Below, in pieces: positions 16,132-24,948 of a stretch of DNA of 64,000 nt (position 1 is the stretch's first letter; every line of letters starts with the position of its first letter). Origin of the DNA: JAMXLO01 sp963719805 (GTDB taxonomy: Bacteria > Pseudomonadota > Alphaproteobacteria > Acetobacterales > Acetobacteraceae); the NCBI GenBank assembly GCA_963719805.1, contig CAVRDF010000007.1, positions 124,001 to 188,000 of the forward strand, read 5' to 3'. The notes beneath the pieces are model-generated. The model saw nothing but the letters and a program-made list of their open reading frames with translations. It was not told where the DNA came from and did no database searches. The position numbers and the translations under genes were made by a program.

Positions 16132-17709
16132 TCAGGACGGCGCTTCAGGTCCTTCGGGGACGGAAGGATCGATGCATCCGGCGGTTGCGCGTCGATAGAC
16201 GACAAGGCCATCGAACGCGGCAATCCGGCGGTAGCGCGACCAGGCGCGGGCGAACGCGCGGTCGGAGGTGCCCAGGATGCCGATGTAGTTGGGCACGCCC
16301 TCGCGGGTATCGACCACAGCAAGGTCGGGACAGCCGACGATGAAGTCGTGCGCGACCCAATGGGTGATCGGCCATTCCTTCTCGGCATTCGGGTCGAAGC
16401 GGGCGCGCCAGATCTCCCCACGCAATGCCCACATCGAATCGAACCGCGAGGCCCAGGCAACGCCAGTGGTGTTCACCACCGGGAAGCCGAGCGCGATCCA
16501 TTCCGAGAAAGCGATGTAGGTGTGCGCCTTCTGTTGCCGGATCAGCTCTTCAAGCTTGATGACGGTTGACTGCTCGGGCTCGACCGCGAGCGCTGCCTGC
16601 GGCTGCAGGCGCTGAAACGCGGCAATCATGAAGGCAACCAAGGCAAGCCCGGCGAGGATGCTGGGCAAATGGCGCATGCGGCCGAAGGACCGATGATGCG
16701 TGACCGCGGAGGCGCCCCAGAGCAGCAGGGCGAGGATGGTCGCGATGGTGGCCGGCAGACGATGGTAGAACCAGTCCTTGCCGTCAGCGAAGCAGATCAG
16801 CGTGCTGACGAACGAGAAGACAACCAGCGTTAGCATGAGGTTGGCTTCCGGCATCCGGCGGCGGCGATACCACCACAGGACAAGGGCGACGGCCTGGCCG
16901 AACAGCAGGCGGACACTGTCGCCGATGAGATGCCAGAGCGTGACGTCTGTGCTGCCGTACAGAGCGAGGGCAAGAGGCACGGCGCGGCGCATATAGGCCG
17001 GGCAGAAAATCGCGATGACAGCCGCATACACGAGCATAGAGGCGACGGCGGCAATCGACTTGGTGCGGAACGGGCGCAACCCATAGAACAGCGCCACGCC
17101 TTCGAACACGACGAACACCGCTGCGTAGCGCGGCTTCAGCGCACAACCGAGGCCGGCCAAGACGCCGGCGATCAGGGCGTCGCGCTGTGCGGTGTGACGC
17201 CCGTCGAGCGCACGCGCAAACAACACGAGATACGGCAGTATGGCGGCGGCAAGCAGATGTTCGCGCTGGCCCAGATCCGAACCCGGCACCACCAGCAGCA
17301 CAATGGCAATCGTGGCGAATACCGGCAGCCGATCCTCGAACAGCTTACCGCTGCCTTGCAGAAGGCAGGTGGTCCACCAGGCAAACCCGAGCACCGTTGC
17401 GACGAAGAACGGAATGGCGGTGTACTGTGAATCGACGTTCAGTAGATTGGCGAGCTGAATCGGTATGGCTGAAATCCACACGATGAGCGGTGGATTGACC
17501 TCGATGACATCGACATAGAGCTCGCGCCCGGCCAGCCAGCGGCGGGCGACATACAGCAACCAGGCAATGTCGTCCTTCAATGGCGAGCGCAGCGTGGTGT
17601 ACAGCACGAAGGCGGTTACGCCGAGCAACAGTAACAGACTGATAACGGCGGCGACGGAGCGTGTGGCAGGCGCTGCCGGGACAATGACCCGCGCTTCAGT
17701 GTGACTCAT
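16132..17709 (-). CDS. GT-C-type multi-spanning membrane protein, putative glycosyltransferase
   Basis: A 525-residue protein with about nine or ten membrane segments in the first 390 residues and a soluble C-terminal domain. After the first helix a periplasmic loop has DDIAWLLYVARRWLAG, ELYVDVIEVNPPL, the Asp and ExNPP pattern seen in lipid-sugar-dependent GT-C enzymes of the ArnT/PMT type. The C-terminal domain begins near EPEQSTVIKLEELI. Donor and acceptor are unknown. A gene of its own, 68 bases from oxyR in the same direction and facing a short AT-richer gap upstream (17710-17835). Confidence 0.65.
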   Translation of the reverse strand: MSHTEARVIVPAAPATRSVAAVISLLLLLGVTAFVLYTTLRSPLKDDIAWLLYVARRWLAGRELYVDVIEVNPPLIVWISAIPIQLANLLNVDSQYTAIPFFVATVLGFAWWTTCLLQGSGKLFEDRLPVFATIAIVLLVVPGSDLGQREHLLAAAILPYLVLFARALDGRHTAQRDALIAGVLAGLGCALKPRYAAVFVVFEGVALFYGLRPFRTKSIAAVASMLVYAAVIAIFCPAYMRRAVPLALALYGSTDVTLWHLIGDSVRLLFGQAVALVLWWYRRRRMPEANLMLTLVVFSFVSTLICFADGKDWFYHRLPATIATILALLLWGASAVTHHRSFGRMRHLPSILAGLALVAFMIAAFQRLQPQAALAVEPEQSTVIKLEELIRQQKAHTYIAFSEWIALGFPVVNTTGVAWASRFDSMWALRGEIWRARFDPNAEKEWPITHWVAHDFIVGCPDLAVVDTREGVPNYIGILGTSDRAFARAWSRYRRIAAFDGLVVYRRATAGCIDPSVPEGPEAPS

Positions 17710-17835
17710 GGATACCCGGACAAAGATAGTCTGTTTGTTGCCCTGTTCGGCGCGGGAGGCGTTAACAGGCCAGCTATATGGCTTTTATATGACTACAGAG
17801 ATGATTACCGTCGAGTTATTTTTCCGCAACGAGCG

Positions 17836-18885
17836 TCAATGCACCATTTCAGCATGCTTGGTGGTGATCTCTGCCAGGTAGCGCGACGGGACTTCCATGT
17901 AGGGCGTACGTTGGCGCCGCCACAGCGGGTGATCCTCCGCGGTATGCATCGCCTGATCGGCGGGCCATGCGGGCCAGCCAGGCACTTTGAGCCATAGCCG
18001 CAATAGATGCCGCCGGCGCGCCATGTCCGGAAAGTCTTCGTAGCCGGTGCGGCCGTGCAGCAACAGCCGGTTGTTGAGGAACTGGATGTCCCCTTCGCCG
18101 ATGCTCATGTCGAGATAGACCTCGGAGGCAATCCGCTGCACTTCGTCCAGTGCCTCGCGCTGCAGCGGCGTCATCACCGCATCGCCCGCGGCGACCGCGC
18201 GGTTCGGATAATCGCCGGACAGATACACGGTTATCTCGTCGCCGTTGCGGGTGAAGATCGAGACGCGACGCACCAGAACACCACTGCCATGTTCGGCATC
18301 GACCTCGCGGCGGCGGAAGGTATAGCCATCATACAGCAACTTCAGCAGGTCGGGCCGCTCGCGCTCCAGCCGGCGATGAATCGCGATGGAGCTGCAGATG
18401 CGGCTGGCACCGCCTGACTTCGCCGCCTGCAGGCACATCAATGCCACCACGTCGCAGGAGTCCGTATGGAACCGCTGTGCGCCGCCGGCGTGGTAGCCGC
18501 GCGCACCCGGCTCGATGTCGCTCACGTCAATGACGTGGCCGAGCAGTTCGCCCTGCCAGGACTGCGGCAGCGGCGCACCGACATGCGCGCCGAGGCCGAA
18601 GTAGATTCGGGCCATGTCGTCGGTGGAGTACCGCGCGCGCGGGATGCCTCGCAGCAACAAGAAGCCGCGCCCGAAGCGCAGCTCGTCGCGCAGTCCGCGG
18701 AAGAAGCCGCCCAGCGTCGGCAGGGGAAACCGCTCGGCGGTGATCGCAGGAAAGTCGAGATCACCCAGGCTGTGCAGATGGCGCAGCGCGGCGTCGATCT
18801 CCTCGACCTCGGGCGCGGACAGGGTGTGCAGACCGTCGGTACGATAGTCGATGGTTGCCCCGGTCCAGGCGGCGCGATCCTGCAT
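17836..18885 (-). CDS. TauD/TfdA-family 2-oxoglutarate-dependent dioxygenase
   Basis: A 349-residue non-heme Fe(II) oxygenase. The iron ligands are visible as FHTDSCDVV (HxD) and the distal His in LLLHGRTGYEDF; the 2-oxoglutarate-binding Arg is in RRRHLLRLWL about 12-15 residues later. Family members hydroxylate small acids such as taurine, herbicides or butyrobetaine. Its stop lies after, and its start 12 bases before, the end of the upstream solute-binding-protein gene on the same strand, suggesting uptake and oxidation of one imported compound. A GAGTC site at 18458-18462 is intact here. Confidence 0.88.
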   Translation of the reverse strand: MQDRAAWTGATIDYRTDGLHTLSAPEVEEIDAALRHLHSLGDLDFPAITAERFPLPTLGGFFRGLRDELRFGRGFLLLRGIPRARYSTDDMARIYFGLGAHVGAPLPQSWQGELLGHVIDVSDIEPGARGYHAGGAQRFHTDSCDVVALMCLQAAKSGGASRICSSIAIHRRLERERPDLLKLLYDGYTFRRREVDAEHGSGVLVRRVSIFTRNGDEITVYLSGDYPNRAVAAGDAVMTPLQREALDEVQRIASEVYLDMSIGEGDIQFLNNRLLLHGRTGYEDFPDMARRRHLLRLWLKVPGWPAWPADQAMHTAEDHPLWRRQRTPYMEVPSRYLAEITTKHAEMVH

Positions 18886-18897
18886 TCGGCTTTCTCC

Positions 18898-20472
18898 TCA
18901 GTCCTTCACCCACACATTATACATGCGGGGATTATAGAATGGCACATAGTGCTCGACGTTGGCGCGCACTGCCTGCACCTTCGGCATCACGCCCATCGGT
19001 ATCACCATCACGTCCTCGAACGCGATTTTTTGCGCTAGCGCAAATGCTGCCTGGCGGCCCTCCAGCGACGGGCCGTTGGCCACAATCTCGAACTGTTTCA
19101 TGAATTCCGGATCGGTCTTGCCGCCGGGTGGCGTATAGGCCGGGTTGGGTTCGGCCATCGGCCGCAGGGTTTGCACGCCGCCGACAGCGACGTAGGTGAT
19201 CCAGCCGGTGAAGAAGAAGTTCCAGTCCGGCGTGCCGTTCATCGCCTTCTGCAACGCCGTGGGCCAGTCCAGCACCAGCAGTTCGGCGTTGATCCCCACC
19301 GACTTCAATTGCTGCGACATGACCAGCGCCGAGTTGTACAGGCTCGGGTAGTCCTTGTTGGTCAGCAGCGTGATCTTCTCGCCGTTATAACCGGCCTCCT
19401 TCAGCAGCGCCTTGGCTTTATCGGCGTTGTGCTGGTTCAGCAGCTCCTTGCCGTTCTCGGAGTAATAGCTGGTACCTGGATACTGGTATGACGGGTTGGG
19501 CTTGTAGTCGCCGTCACTCGCCGCCTCCATGATCTCGTCGAAATCGAGCGCCGCGAGGCAGGCCTGGCGGAACTTGATGTTATTGGTCCACGGCGCCGAC
19601 CAGTTGGGATGGAAAACATTGAGCCAGAAATGGTCGAGCTTGAGCAGCTTGATGTCCTTGTTCGCGGCGATCCGCTTCTGCGCTATCGTCGGCACGTCCT
19701 GCACTCCCTGCAGTTCGCCGGTTTCGAGGCCCGCGACACGTGCGCCGGGCTCGGGCACCATGCGGAACGTGACGGTATTCAGGCAGGCAACCTTGTAGCC
19801 ACCGAAACCGGATACGTCGTCATAACGCGCGTCGGGGGTATAGCCTTCGAAGCGCTTCAGCTTCACGAAGCTGCCTGCGACGAACTGATCGAGCTGCCAG
19901 GGGCCGGTGCCAACTGATGGCAACTGCTGCGGCGGCACGTCCTTGTTCTCTTCCGGGATGATGACGATAGGGACGGTGATCGACGACACCGCCTCGAGGA
20001 AGACGGGGCGCGGATCCTTCATCGCGATGACAAAGGTGCTGGGATCCGGCGTCTCGTAGTGGTCCACCGGCGTCAGTATCGACCGATCGATGCCGACGCG
20101 CGCATAGCGTTCGAACGAGGCGCGGGCATCGGCCGAGGTGAACAGCTTGCCGTTATGGAAATGCACGCCCTCGCGCAGCTTGAAGGTATAGACCTTGCTG
20201 TCGGGGCTGACCTGCACAGCTTCCGCAAGCTGCAGCATCGGCTTCATATTGTCGTCGCGCGTCACCAGGGTTTCGTAGGTGTTCATCGCGATGTCACGCA
20301 CCGACGCGGCGCCGCTCGAGTGCTGGTCCAGCCCGGCAACGTTCGCCTCCAGCCCGTAGGTAAAGTCACCGCCGACCTTGCCGCACTTGAACTTCTCGGC
20401 CTGGGCAAGGCCGGGAGCGGCTATGACGGCAGCCGTCGCCAGTAGCACTACATACTTGAAATTGTTCGACAT
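18898..20472 (-). CDS. ABC transporter substrate-binding protein, family 5 (peptide/nickel type)
   Basis: A 524-residue periplasmic protein with a Sec leader (MSNNFKYVVLLATAAVIAAP, cleaved after AQA). The family 5 signature region VYTFKLREGVHFHNGKLFTS is present near residue 95, and the protein ends NVWVKD. These proteins bind di- or oligopeptides, opines, sugars or other organics. No permease is adjacent; the nearest, DppBC-type, are 8 kb away. It is upstream of the TauD-like gene, so the cargo may be that enzyme's substrate (inference). Confidence 0.9.
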   Translation of the reverse strand: MSNNFKYVVLLATAAVIAAPGLAQAEKFKCGKVGGDFTYGLEANVAGLDQHSSGAASVRDIAMNTYETLVTRDDNMKPMLQLAEAVQVSPDSKVYTFKLREGVHFHNGKLFTSADARASFERYARVGIDRSILTPVDHYETPDPSTFVIAMKDPRPVFLEAVSSITVPIVIIPEENKDVPPQQLPSVGTGPWQLDQFVAGSFVKLKRFEGYTPDARYDDVSGFGGYKVACLNTVTFRMVPEPGARVAGLETGELQGVQDVPTIAQKRIAANKDIKLLKLDHFWLNVFHPNWSAPWTNNIKFRQACLAALDFDEIMEAASDGDYKPNPSYQYPGTSYYSENGKELLNQHNADKAKALLKEAGYNGEKITLLTNKDYPSLYNSALVMSQQLKSVGINAELLVLDWPTALQKAMNGTPDWNFFFTGWITYVAVGGVQTLRPMAEPNPAYTPPGGKTDPEFMKQFEIVANGPSLEGRQAAFALAQKIAFEDVMVIPMGVMPKVQAVRANVEHYVPFYNPRMYNVWVKD

Positions 20473-20577
20473 ACCCCACCCCCGACGGCCCGTTGCGGCA
20501 TGCTAGAGCAAAGCCTGTGGTGCCGGAACCCGACGCGGCTGCTTGAGCGAGCCGGGGGTGCGGTTTATGGGGGCGCC

Positions 20578-22116
20578 ATGGCAGACATGGTCCCGATCCG
20601 CAGCGCGCTGATCTCGGTTTCCGACAAATCAGGCTTGGTCCCGTTCGCGCAGGCGCTGGCGGCGCAGGGCGCGCGCATCCTGTCCACCGGCGGTTCGGCG
20701 CGGACGCTGCGCGAGGCCGGCGTGCCGGTGACCGAGGTGTCGGACTACAGCGGCTTTCCGGAAATCCTGGACGGGCGGGTGAAGACGCTGGTGCCGCAAA
20801 TCCATGGCGGCATCCTGGGCCGCCGCGATGTCGCCGAGCACATCGCGCAGATGCAGCAGCATGGCATCGAGCCGATCGATCTGGTGGCGGTCAATCTGTA
20901 TCCGTTCGAGGCGACAGTGGCGCGCGGCGCTGTGGCTGACGAGTGCGTCGAGAACATCGATATCGGCGGACCGGCACTGATCCGCGCGGCGGCGAAGAAT
21001 CATGACTTCGTCGCCGTGCTGACCGAGCCCGAGCAGTACGCTGAAGTGCTGGATGAGATCGCGCGGCATGGCGGCACCACGCTGGTGCTGCGGCGGCGCC
21101 TCGCGGGAGCGGCGTATGCGCGCACCGCGGCATACGATGCGGCAATCGCGGCGTGGTTCGCGCGCGACGGCGGCTTTCCGCAGCGGATGACGCTGGCGGG
21201 CACCCTGCGGCAGACGCTGCGCTATGGCGAAAATCCGCACCAGTCGGCGGCATTCTATGTCAATGGCCCGCGCCCCGGGGTGGCAAGCGCGGTGCAGCTG
21301 CAGGGCAAGGAACTGTCCTACAACAACCTGAACGACACCGACGCGGCGTTCGAATGCGTCGCGGAATTCGACGTGCCGACGGTGGCGATCATCAAACACG
21401 CGAACCCATGCGGCGTGGCGAGTGCGGCGACGCTGGCGGACGCCTGGGAGCTTGCATTGCGTTGCGATCCGGTCTCGGCGTTCGGCGGCATTGTGGCGGT
21501 GAACCGCGCACTGGATGGGGCGTCGGCGGAGAAGATCGCCTCGATCATGACCGAGGTGATCATCGCACCGGATGCAGATGATGCGGCAAAAGCGGTGCTG
21601 GCGCGGAAGAAGAATCTGCGGCTGCTGCTGACCGGCGGCGTGCCGGATGCGGCTGACAGCGGCCTGACGTTCCGCAGCGTCGCCGGCGGCTTCCTGGTGC
21701 AGACGCGAGACAACGGCATGGTGACGCGGCAGCAGTTGAAAGTGGTGACGCAGCGCGCGCCAAGTGACGCGGAAATCGCCGATCTGCTGTTCGCGTTCAA
21801 GGTGTGCAAGCACGTGAAGTCGAACGCGATCGTTTATGCGAAGGATCGCGCGACGGTGGGGATAGGTGCGGGCCAACCGAGCCGCGTCGATAGCGCGCGG
21901 ATTGGTGCTGCGAAGAACCCAACATTGATGGCTGGCAGCGTGGTGGCGTCGGACGCGTTCTTTCCGTTCGCCGACGGGCTGGAAGCGGCGGTCGCCGCTG
22001 GTGCGACGGCCGTTATCCAGCCGGGTGGGTCAGTGCGCGACAAAGAGGTGATTGCCGCGGCCGATGCCGCCGGCATGGCGATGGTATTCACCGGGATGCG
22101 GCACTTCCGGCATTAG
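20578..22116 (+). CDS. purH: Bifunctional AICAR transformylase/IMP cyclohydrolase PurH
   Basis: A 512-residue enzyme of the last two steps of IMP synthesis. The N-terminal cyclohydrolase (MGS-like) domain shows ALISVSDKSG, ILSTGGSARTLREAG and KTLVPQIHGGIL; the transformylase domain shows LRYGENPHQSAA, LSYNNLNDTDAAFE, KHANPCGVA and SNAIVYAKD. It ends in QPGGSVRDKEVI and VFTGMRHFRH. The start at 20578 is chosen over an in-frame site at 20500 because the added 26 residues do not match the family. A palindromic repeat follows, between it and a convergent gene. Confidence 0.97.
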   Translation: MADMVPIRSALISVSDKSGLVPFAQALAAQGARILSTGGSARTLREAGVPVTEVSDYSGFPEILDGRVKTLVPQIHGGILGRRDVAEHIAQMQQHGIEPIDLVAVNLYPFEATVARGAVADECVENIDIGGPALIRAAAKNHDFVAVLTEPEQYAEVLDEIARHGGTTLVLRRRLAGAAYARTAAYDAAIAAWFARDGGFPQRMTLAGTLRQTLRYGENPHQSAAFYVNGPRPGVASAVQLQGKELSYNNLNDTDAAFECVAEFDVPTVAIIKHANPCGVASAATLADAWELALRCDPVSAFGGIVAVNRALDGASAEKIASIMTEVIIAPDADDAAKAVLARKKNLRLLLTGGVPDAADSGLTFRSVAGGFLVQTRDNGMVTRQQLKVVTQRAPSDAEIADLLFAFKVCKHVKSNAIVYAKDRATVGIGAGQPSRVDSARIGAAKNPTLMAGSVVASDAFFPFADGLEAAVAAGATAVIQPGGSVRDKEVIAAADAAGMAMVFTGMRHFRH

Positions 22117-22123
22117 GGAATAG

Positions 22124-22175
22124 GAACCGCAAAGCACGCGAAAAACGCAAACAGTTCTTCGTGTGCTTCGCGGCT
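22124..22175. repeat. Imperfect palindrome between convergent genes (dispersed repeat A)
   Basis: An arm at 22125-22142 and its near-complement at 22158-22175 match at 15 of 18 positions, with a 15-base loop. The unit reads like ACCGCAAAGCACGCGAA. It fills the gap between purH and the convergent binding-protein gene and could serve as a bidirectional terminator, though no T-run is present. Related units occur near 35.2, 44.3 and 53.1 kb. Confidence 0.6.
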
Positions 22176-22183
22176 GTTGATCG

Positions 22184-23422
22184 CTATTGCTTGGCGTAGG
22201 GGTACTCCAGGTCGCCGGTCTTGAGTTGCGGCGGCCAGAGGATCACCTCGGTGGTTGGGTCCTTGAACTGCGCTGGGTCATTGTTCTTCAGGTTCTGGAA
22301 CTGCACTTCCATGACGCGCGCTTCGGCCCACTCGCCGTCGGGTCCGAACTTCACGTCGCCGACCACGGTCTTGAAGGTGTGCGAGCGCAGATAGTCGGCC
22401 AGCTTGTTCTGATCGAGGCTCTTGGTGCCTTCGACCGCCTGCTGCAGCACCTGCATGTAGCCGTAAGCGAAAGGCGGCAGGTAATAGCCGAGTGCATCGA
22501 CCCCGGCGGATCCGGCCTTTGCCTGGTACTGGCTGAGAAATGCCTTGGCCTCGTCCGAGGCAAGCGCCGACCAGGGCAGCCAGAAATCGTAATCGACGAT
22601 ACCATTCAGCAGTGGACCGAGCTGCGCCTTGATGGCGGTGCTTTGCAGACCGACCATGCCGCCGCCGAACAGCTTGGCCTTCAGCCCGACCTCGCTCGCG
22701 GCACGGATGATGCCAACGGTATCGGGCGGATAGGAGCATACCAGCACCAGATCGGGATTGGTTGCCTGGATCGCGCGCACGATCGGCGTGTAGTCGGTGG
22801 TGGATGGCGGGTAGGTCTTGTCGTAGACGATTTTCAGCCCGTCCTGCTTGGCAAGTTCACGCGCCCCGTCCATCGCGTTGTGCGGAAACTCGGCGTCGGC
22901 ACCGACGATGGCCAGCGTCTGCGGCTTGGGATTCTGCGCCATGGCGATGGCGAAGAAGCCCGCGGCAAAACTTTGCTTGGGATGTGGCCCGCCCGTGGGA
23001 GTGAACGAGAAATATTTCGGATAGTGGAACTCGGTATTCGCCGCGAGGCCGAGCAGGCTCAGGAAGGTGCGGTCGTGCTGCATGATGACCGGCATCGCCG
23101 GGGCGATCATGTTGGTCGCATAGCCGCTGACCACGAGATCGACCTTATCGACGTCGAGCAGCTTGGTGTAGAGGCCGGGGATGGTCGCGGGGTTTGATTG
23201 GTCGTCGTAATAAACCAGCTTCACGGGGCGCCCAAGCAAACCGCCCTTGGCATTGATGTCTGACTCCCAGATCTGCATGGCGAGCAGCGCCGCCTTGCCG
23301 TTCGGCGCCAGGCCGCCGGTGAGCGCCATGCCGAAACCGATGGTGATCGGGTTCTGCGCGTAAGCGACGGTAACACACGTCATCGCTGTGACAACAGCCA
23401 ATAGCAGACGCTTGAGCAGCAC
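22184..23422 (-). CDS. Branched-chain amino acid-type ABC substrate-binding protein
   Basis: A periplasmic-binding protein of the LivJ/amide-binding family, 412 residues if started at GTG 23422, which has AGGAGG eight bases upstream. The Sec leader is LLKRLLLAVVTAMTCVTVAY with cleavage after AYA. The mature start NPITIGFGMALTGGLAPNGK and later INAKGGLLGRPVKLVYYDD are family hallmarks. No cognate permeases are adjacent; the liv operon at 33-39 kb has its own binding protein. Ligand unknown; family members carry amino acids, urea, amides or aromatic acids. Confidence 0.9.
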   Translation of the reverse strand: MLLKRLLLAVVTAMTCVTVAYAQNPITIGFGMALTGGLAPNGKAALLAMQIWESDINAKGGLLGRPVKLVYYDDQSNPATIPGLYTKLLDVDKVDLVVSGYATNMIAPAMPVIMQHDRTFLSLLGLAANTEFHYPKYFSFTPTGGPHPKQSFAAGFFAIAMAQNPKPQTLAIVGADAEFPHNAMDGARELAKQDGLKIVYDKTYPPSTTDYTPIVRAIQATNPDLVLVCSYPPDTVGIIRAASEVGLKAKLFGGGMVGLQSTAIKAQLGPLLNGIVDYDFWLPWSALASDEAKAFLSQYQAKAGSAGVDALGYYLPPFAYGYMQVLQQAVEGTKSLDQNKLADYLRSHTFKTVVGDVKFGPDGEWAEARVMEVQFQNLKNNDPAQFKDPTTEVILWPPQLKTGDLEYPYAKQ

Positions 23423-23554
23423 CAGCCGTTCCTCCTGATTGTTTACTTGTCTGGATGCTAGGTTGCCCGGCGGGACCGCGCCAGGGGGCCGGTTACAGTT
23501 GCCCGCCCCTTCCCGCTGTCCCACACTGATCATAGCCGCGAGGGATGCTCAAGA

Positions 23555-24919
23555 ATGGATTTCGACCTCTTCGTCATTGGTGGCGGTTCGGCCGGCGTTC
23601 GCTGCGCGCGCATCGCGGCGGGGCATGGCGCGCGCGTCGGGGTTGCCGAGGAACGCTTTTGGGGCGGCACCTGCGTCAATGTTGGCTGTGTGCCGAAGAA
23701 GCTGCTGGTGCAGGCAGGCGAATACGGTGCCTGGGCCGAGGATTCCGCCGGCTTCGGCTGGACCATCAAGAAGGGCCCGCATGACTGGAACAAGCTGATC
23801 GCCGCCAAGGACCGGGAGATCGGCCGGCTCAACGGTATATACAAGCGCCTGCTCGACAACGCCGGCGCCAAGATCTTTGAGAGCCACGCCAGCTTCATTG
23901 ATCCGCACACGCTGGATGTCGGCGGCAAGCGCATCACCGCCAAGAACATCGTAATCGCCACCGGCGGTCATCCGCTGCGCCTGCCGATACCCGGCGCCGA
24001 ACTCGGCATTATTTCCGATGATGCGTTTTATCTGCCGCACATGCCGAAGCGCGTGGCGATCATCGGCTCCGGCTATATCGCGGTCGAGTTCGCCGGCATT
24101 TTTGCCGCGCTCGGCTCGCATGTCGATCTGGTGTACCGTCAGCCCTTGCCGCTGCGCGGCTTCGACATGGACCTGCGCGAGTCACTGGCCGAAGCACTCA
24201 CCACGCAGGGGATCGCGCTGCATCACTCCAGCCATCCGCAAAAAATCGAAGCGCATGGCAATGAACGCACACTGACCATTGAAGGCAAGACGCTGCACAC
24301 AGATCTGGTGTTCTTTGCCACTGGCCGCGCACCGGCCACCAGCTCGCTCGGTCTCGATAACGCCGGTGTGCGAAGCAATGACGCAGGAGCTGTGCTGGTG
24401 GACCAGCATCTGCGCACCAACCAGCCGCACGTCTATGCCATGGGCGACGTCACCGATCGGCTGAACCTGACACCGGTTGCCACCGCCGAGGGTCACGCAC
24501 TTGCTAACTCGTTGTTCGGCAAGAACCCGCGCAGCATCTCGCTGCATAATGTGCCGACAGCGGTGTTCTCCACACCGCCCATCGGGACCTGCGGCCTCAG
24601 CGAGGAACAGGCAGCCGAGCATGGTCCGGTCGACGTCTATGTCAGCAAGTTCACGCCGATGCGACACACGCTCACCGGTCGCTCGCGCAAGAGCATGCTG
24701 AAACTGGTGGTGGACCAGGCGAGCCAGAAAGTTGTCGGCGCGCACATGCTCGGCGAGGACGCACCGGAGATCTTGCAGGGGCTCGCGATCGCGATCGTGA
24801 TGGGTGCGACGAAGGCGGACTTCGATCGCACCATCGGCATCCATCCGACCGCGGCGGAGGAATTTGTCACGTTGCGGACACGCACGCGGGTGACCGGGGC
24901 GGCCAAGGCGGCGGAGTAG
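23555..24919 (+). CDS. gor: Glutathione-disulfide reductase
   Basis: A 454-residue FAD/NADPH disulfide oxidoreductase. FAD motif VIGGGSAGVRCARIAA, redox-active disulfide GGTCVNVGCVPKK (Cys40, Cys45), the NADPH-binding region VAIIGSGYIAVEFAGIFA, FAD-contacting YAMGDVT, and the C-terminal HPTAAEEFVTLR with the catalytic His-Glu pair are all visible. The KK after the redox site and the overall length fit glutathione reductase rather than mercuric or lipoamide enzymes. It stands next to binding-protein genes; a functional tie to the OxyR region 8 kb away is possible only through regulation. Confidence 0.93.
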   Translation: MDFDLFVIGGGSAGVRCARIAAGHGARVGVAEERFWGGTCVNVGCVPKKLLVQAGEYGAWAEDSAGFGWTIKKGPHDWNKLIAAKDREIGRLNGIYKRLLDNAGAKIFESHASFIDPHTLDVGGKRITAKNIVIATGGHPLRLPIPGAELGIISDDAFYLPHMPKRVAIIGSGYIAVEFAGIFAALGSHVDLVYRQPLPLRGFDMDLRESLAEALTTQGIALHHSSHPQKIEAHGNERTLTIEGKTLHTDLVFFATGRAPATSSLGLDNAGVRSNDAGAVLVDQHLRTNQPHVYAMGDVTDRLNLTPVATAEGHALANSLFGKNPRSISLHNVPTAVFSTPPIGTCGLSEEQAAEHGPVDVYVSKFTPMRHTLTGRSRKSMLKLVVDQASQKVVGAHMLGEDAPEILQGLAIAIVMGATKADFDRTIGIHPTAAEEFVTLRTRTRVTGAAKAAE

Positions 24920-24948
24920 CCCATCCGCTTTAGGGAGGAAATCAAAAC

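Noticed and set aside
20500..20577. Upstream start for PurH
   Set aside because: The extra 26 residues do not belong to the family; the ATG at 20578 gives the standard N-terminus.
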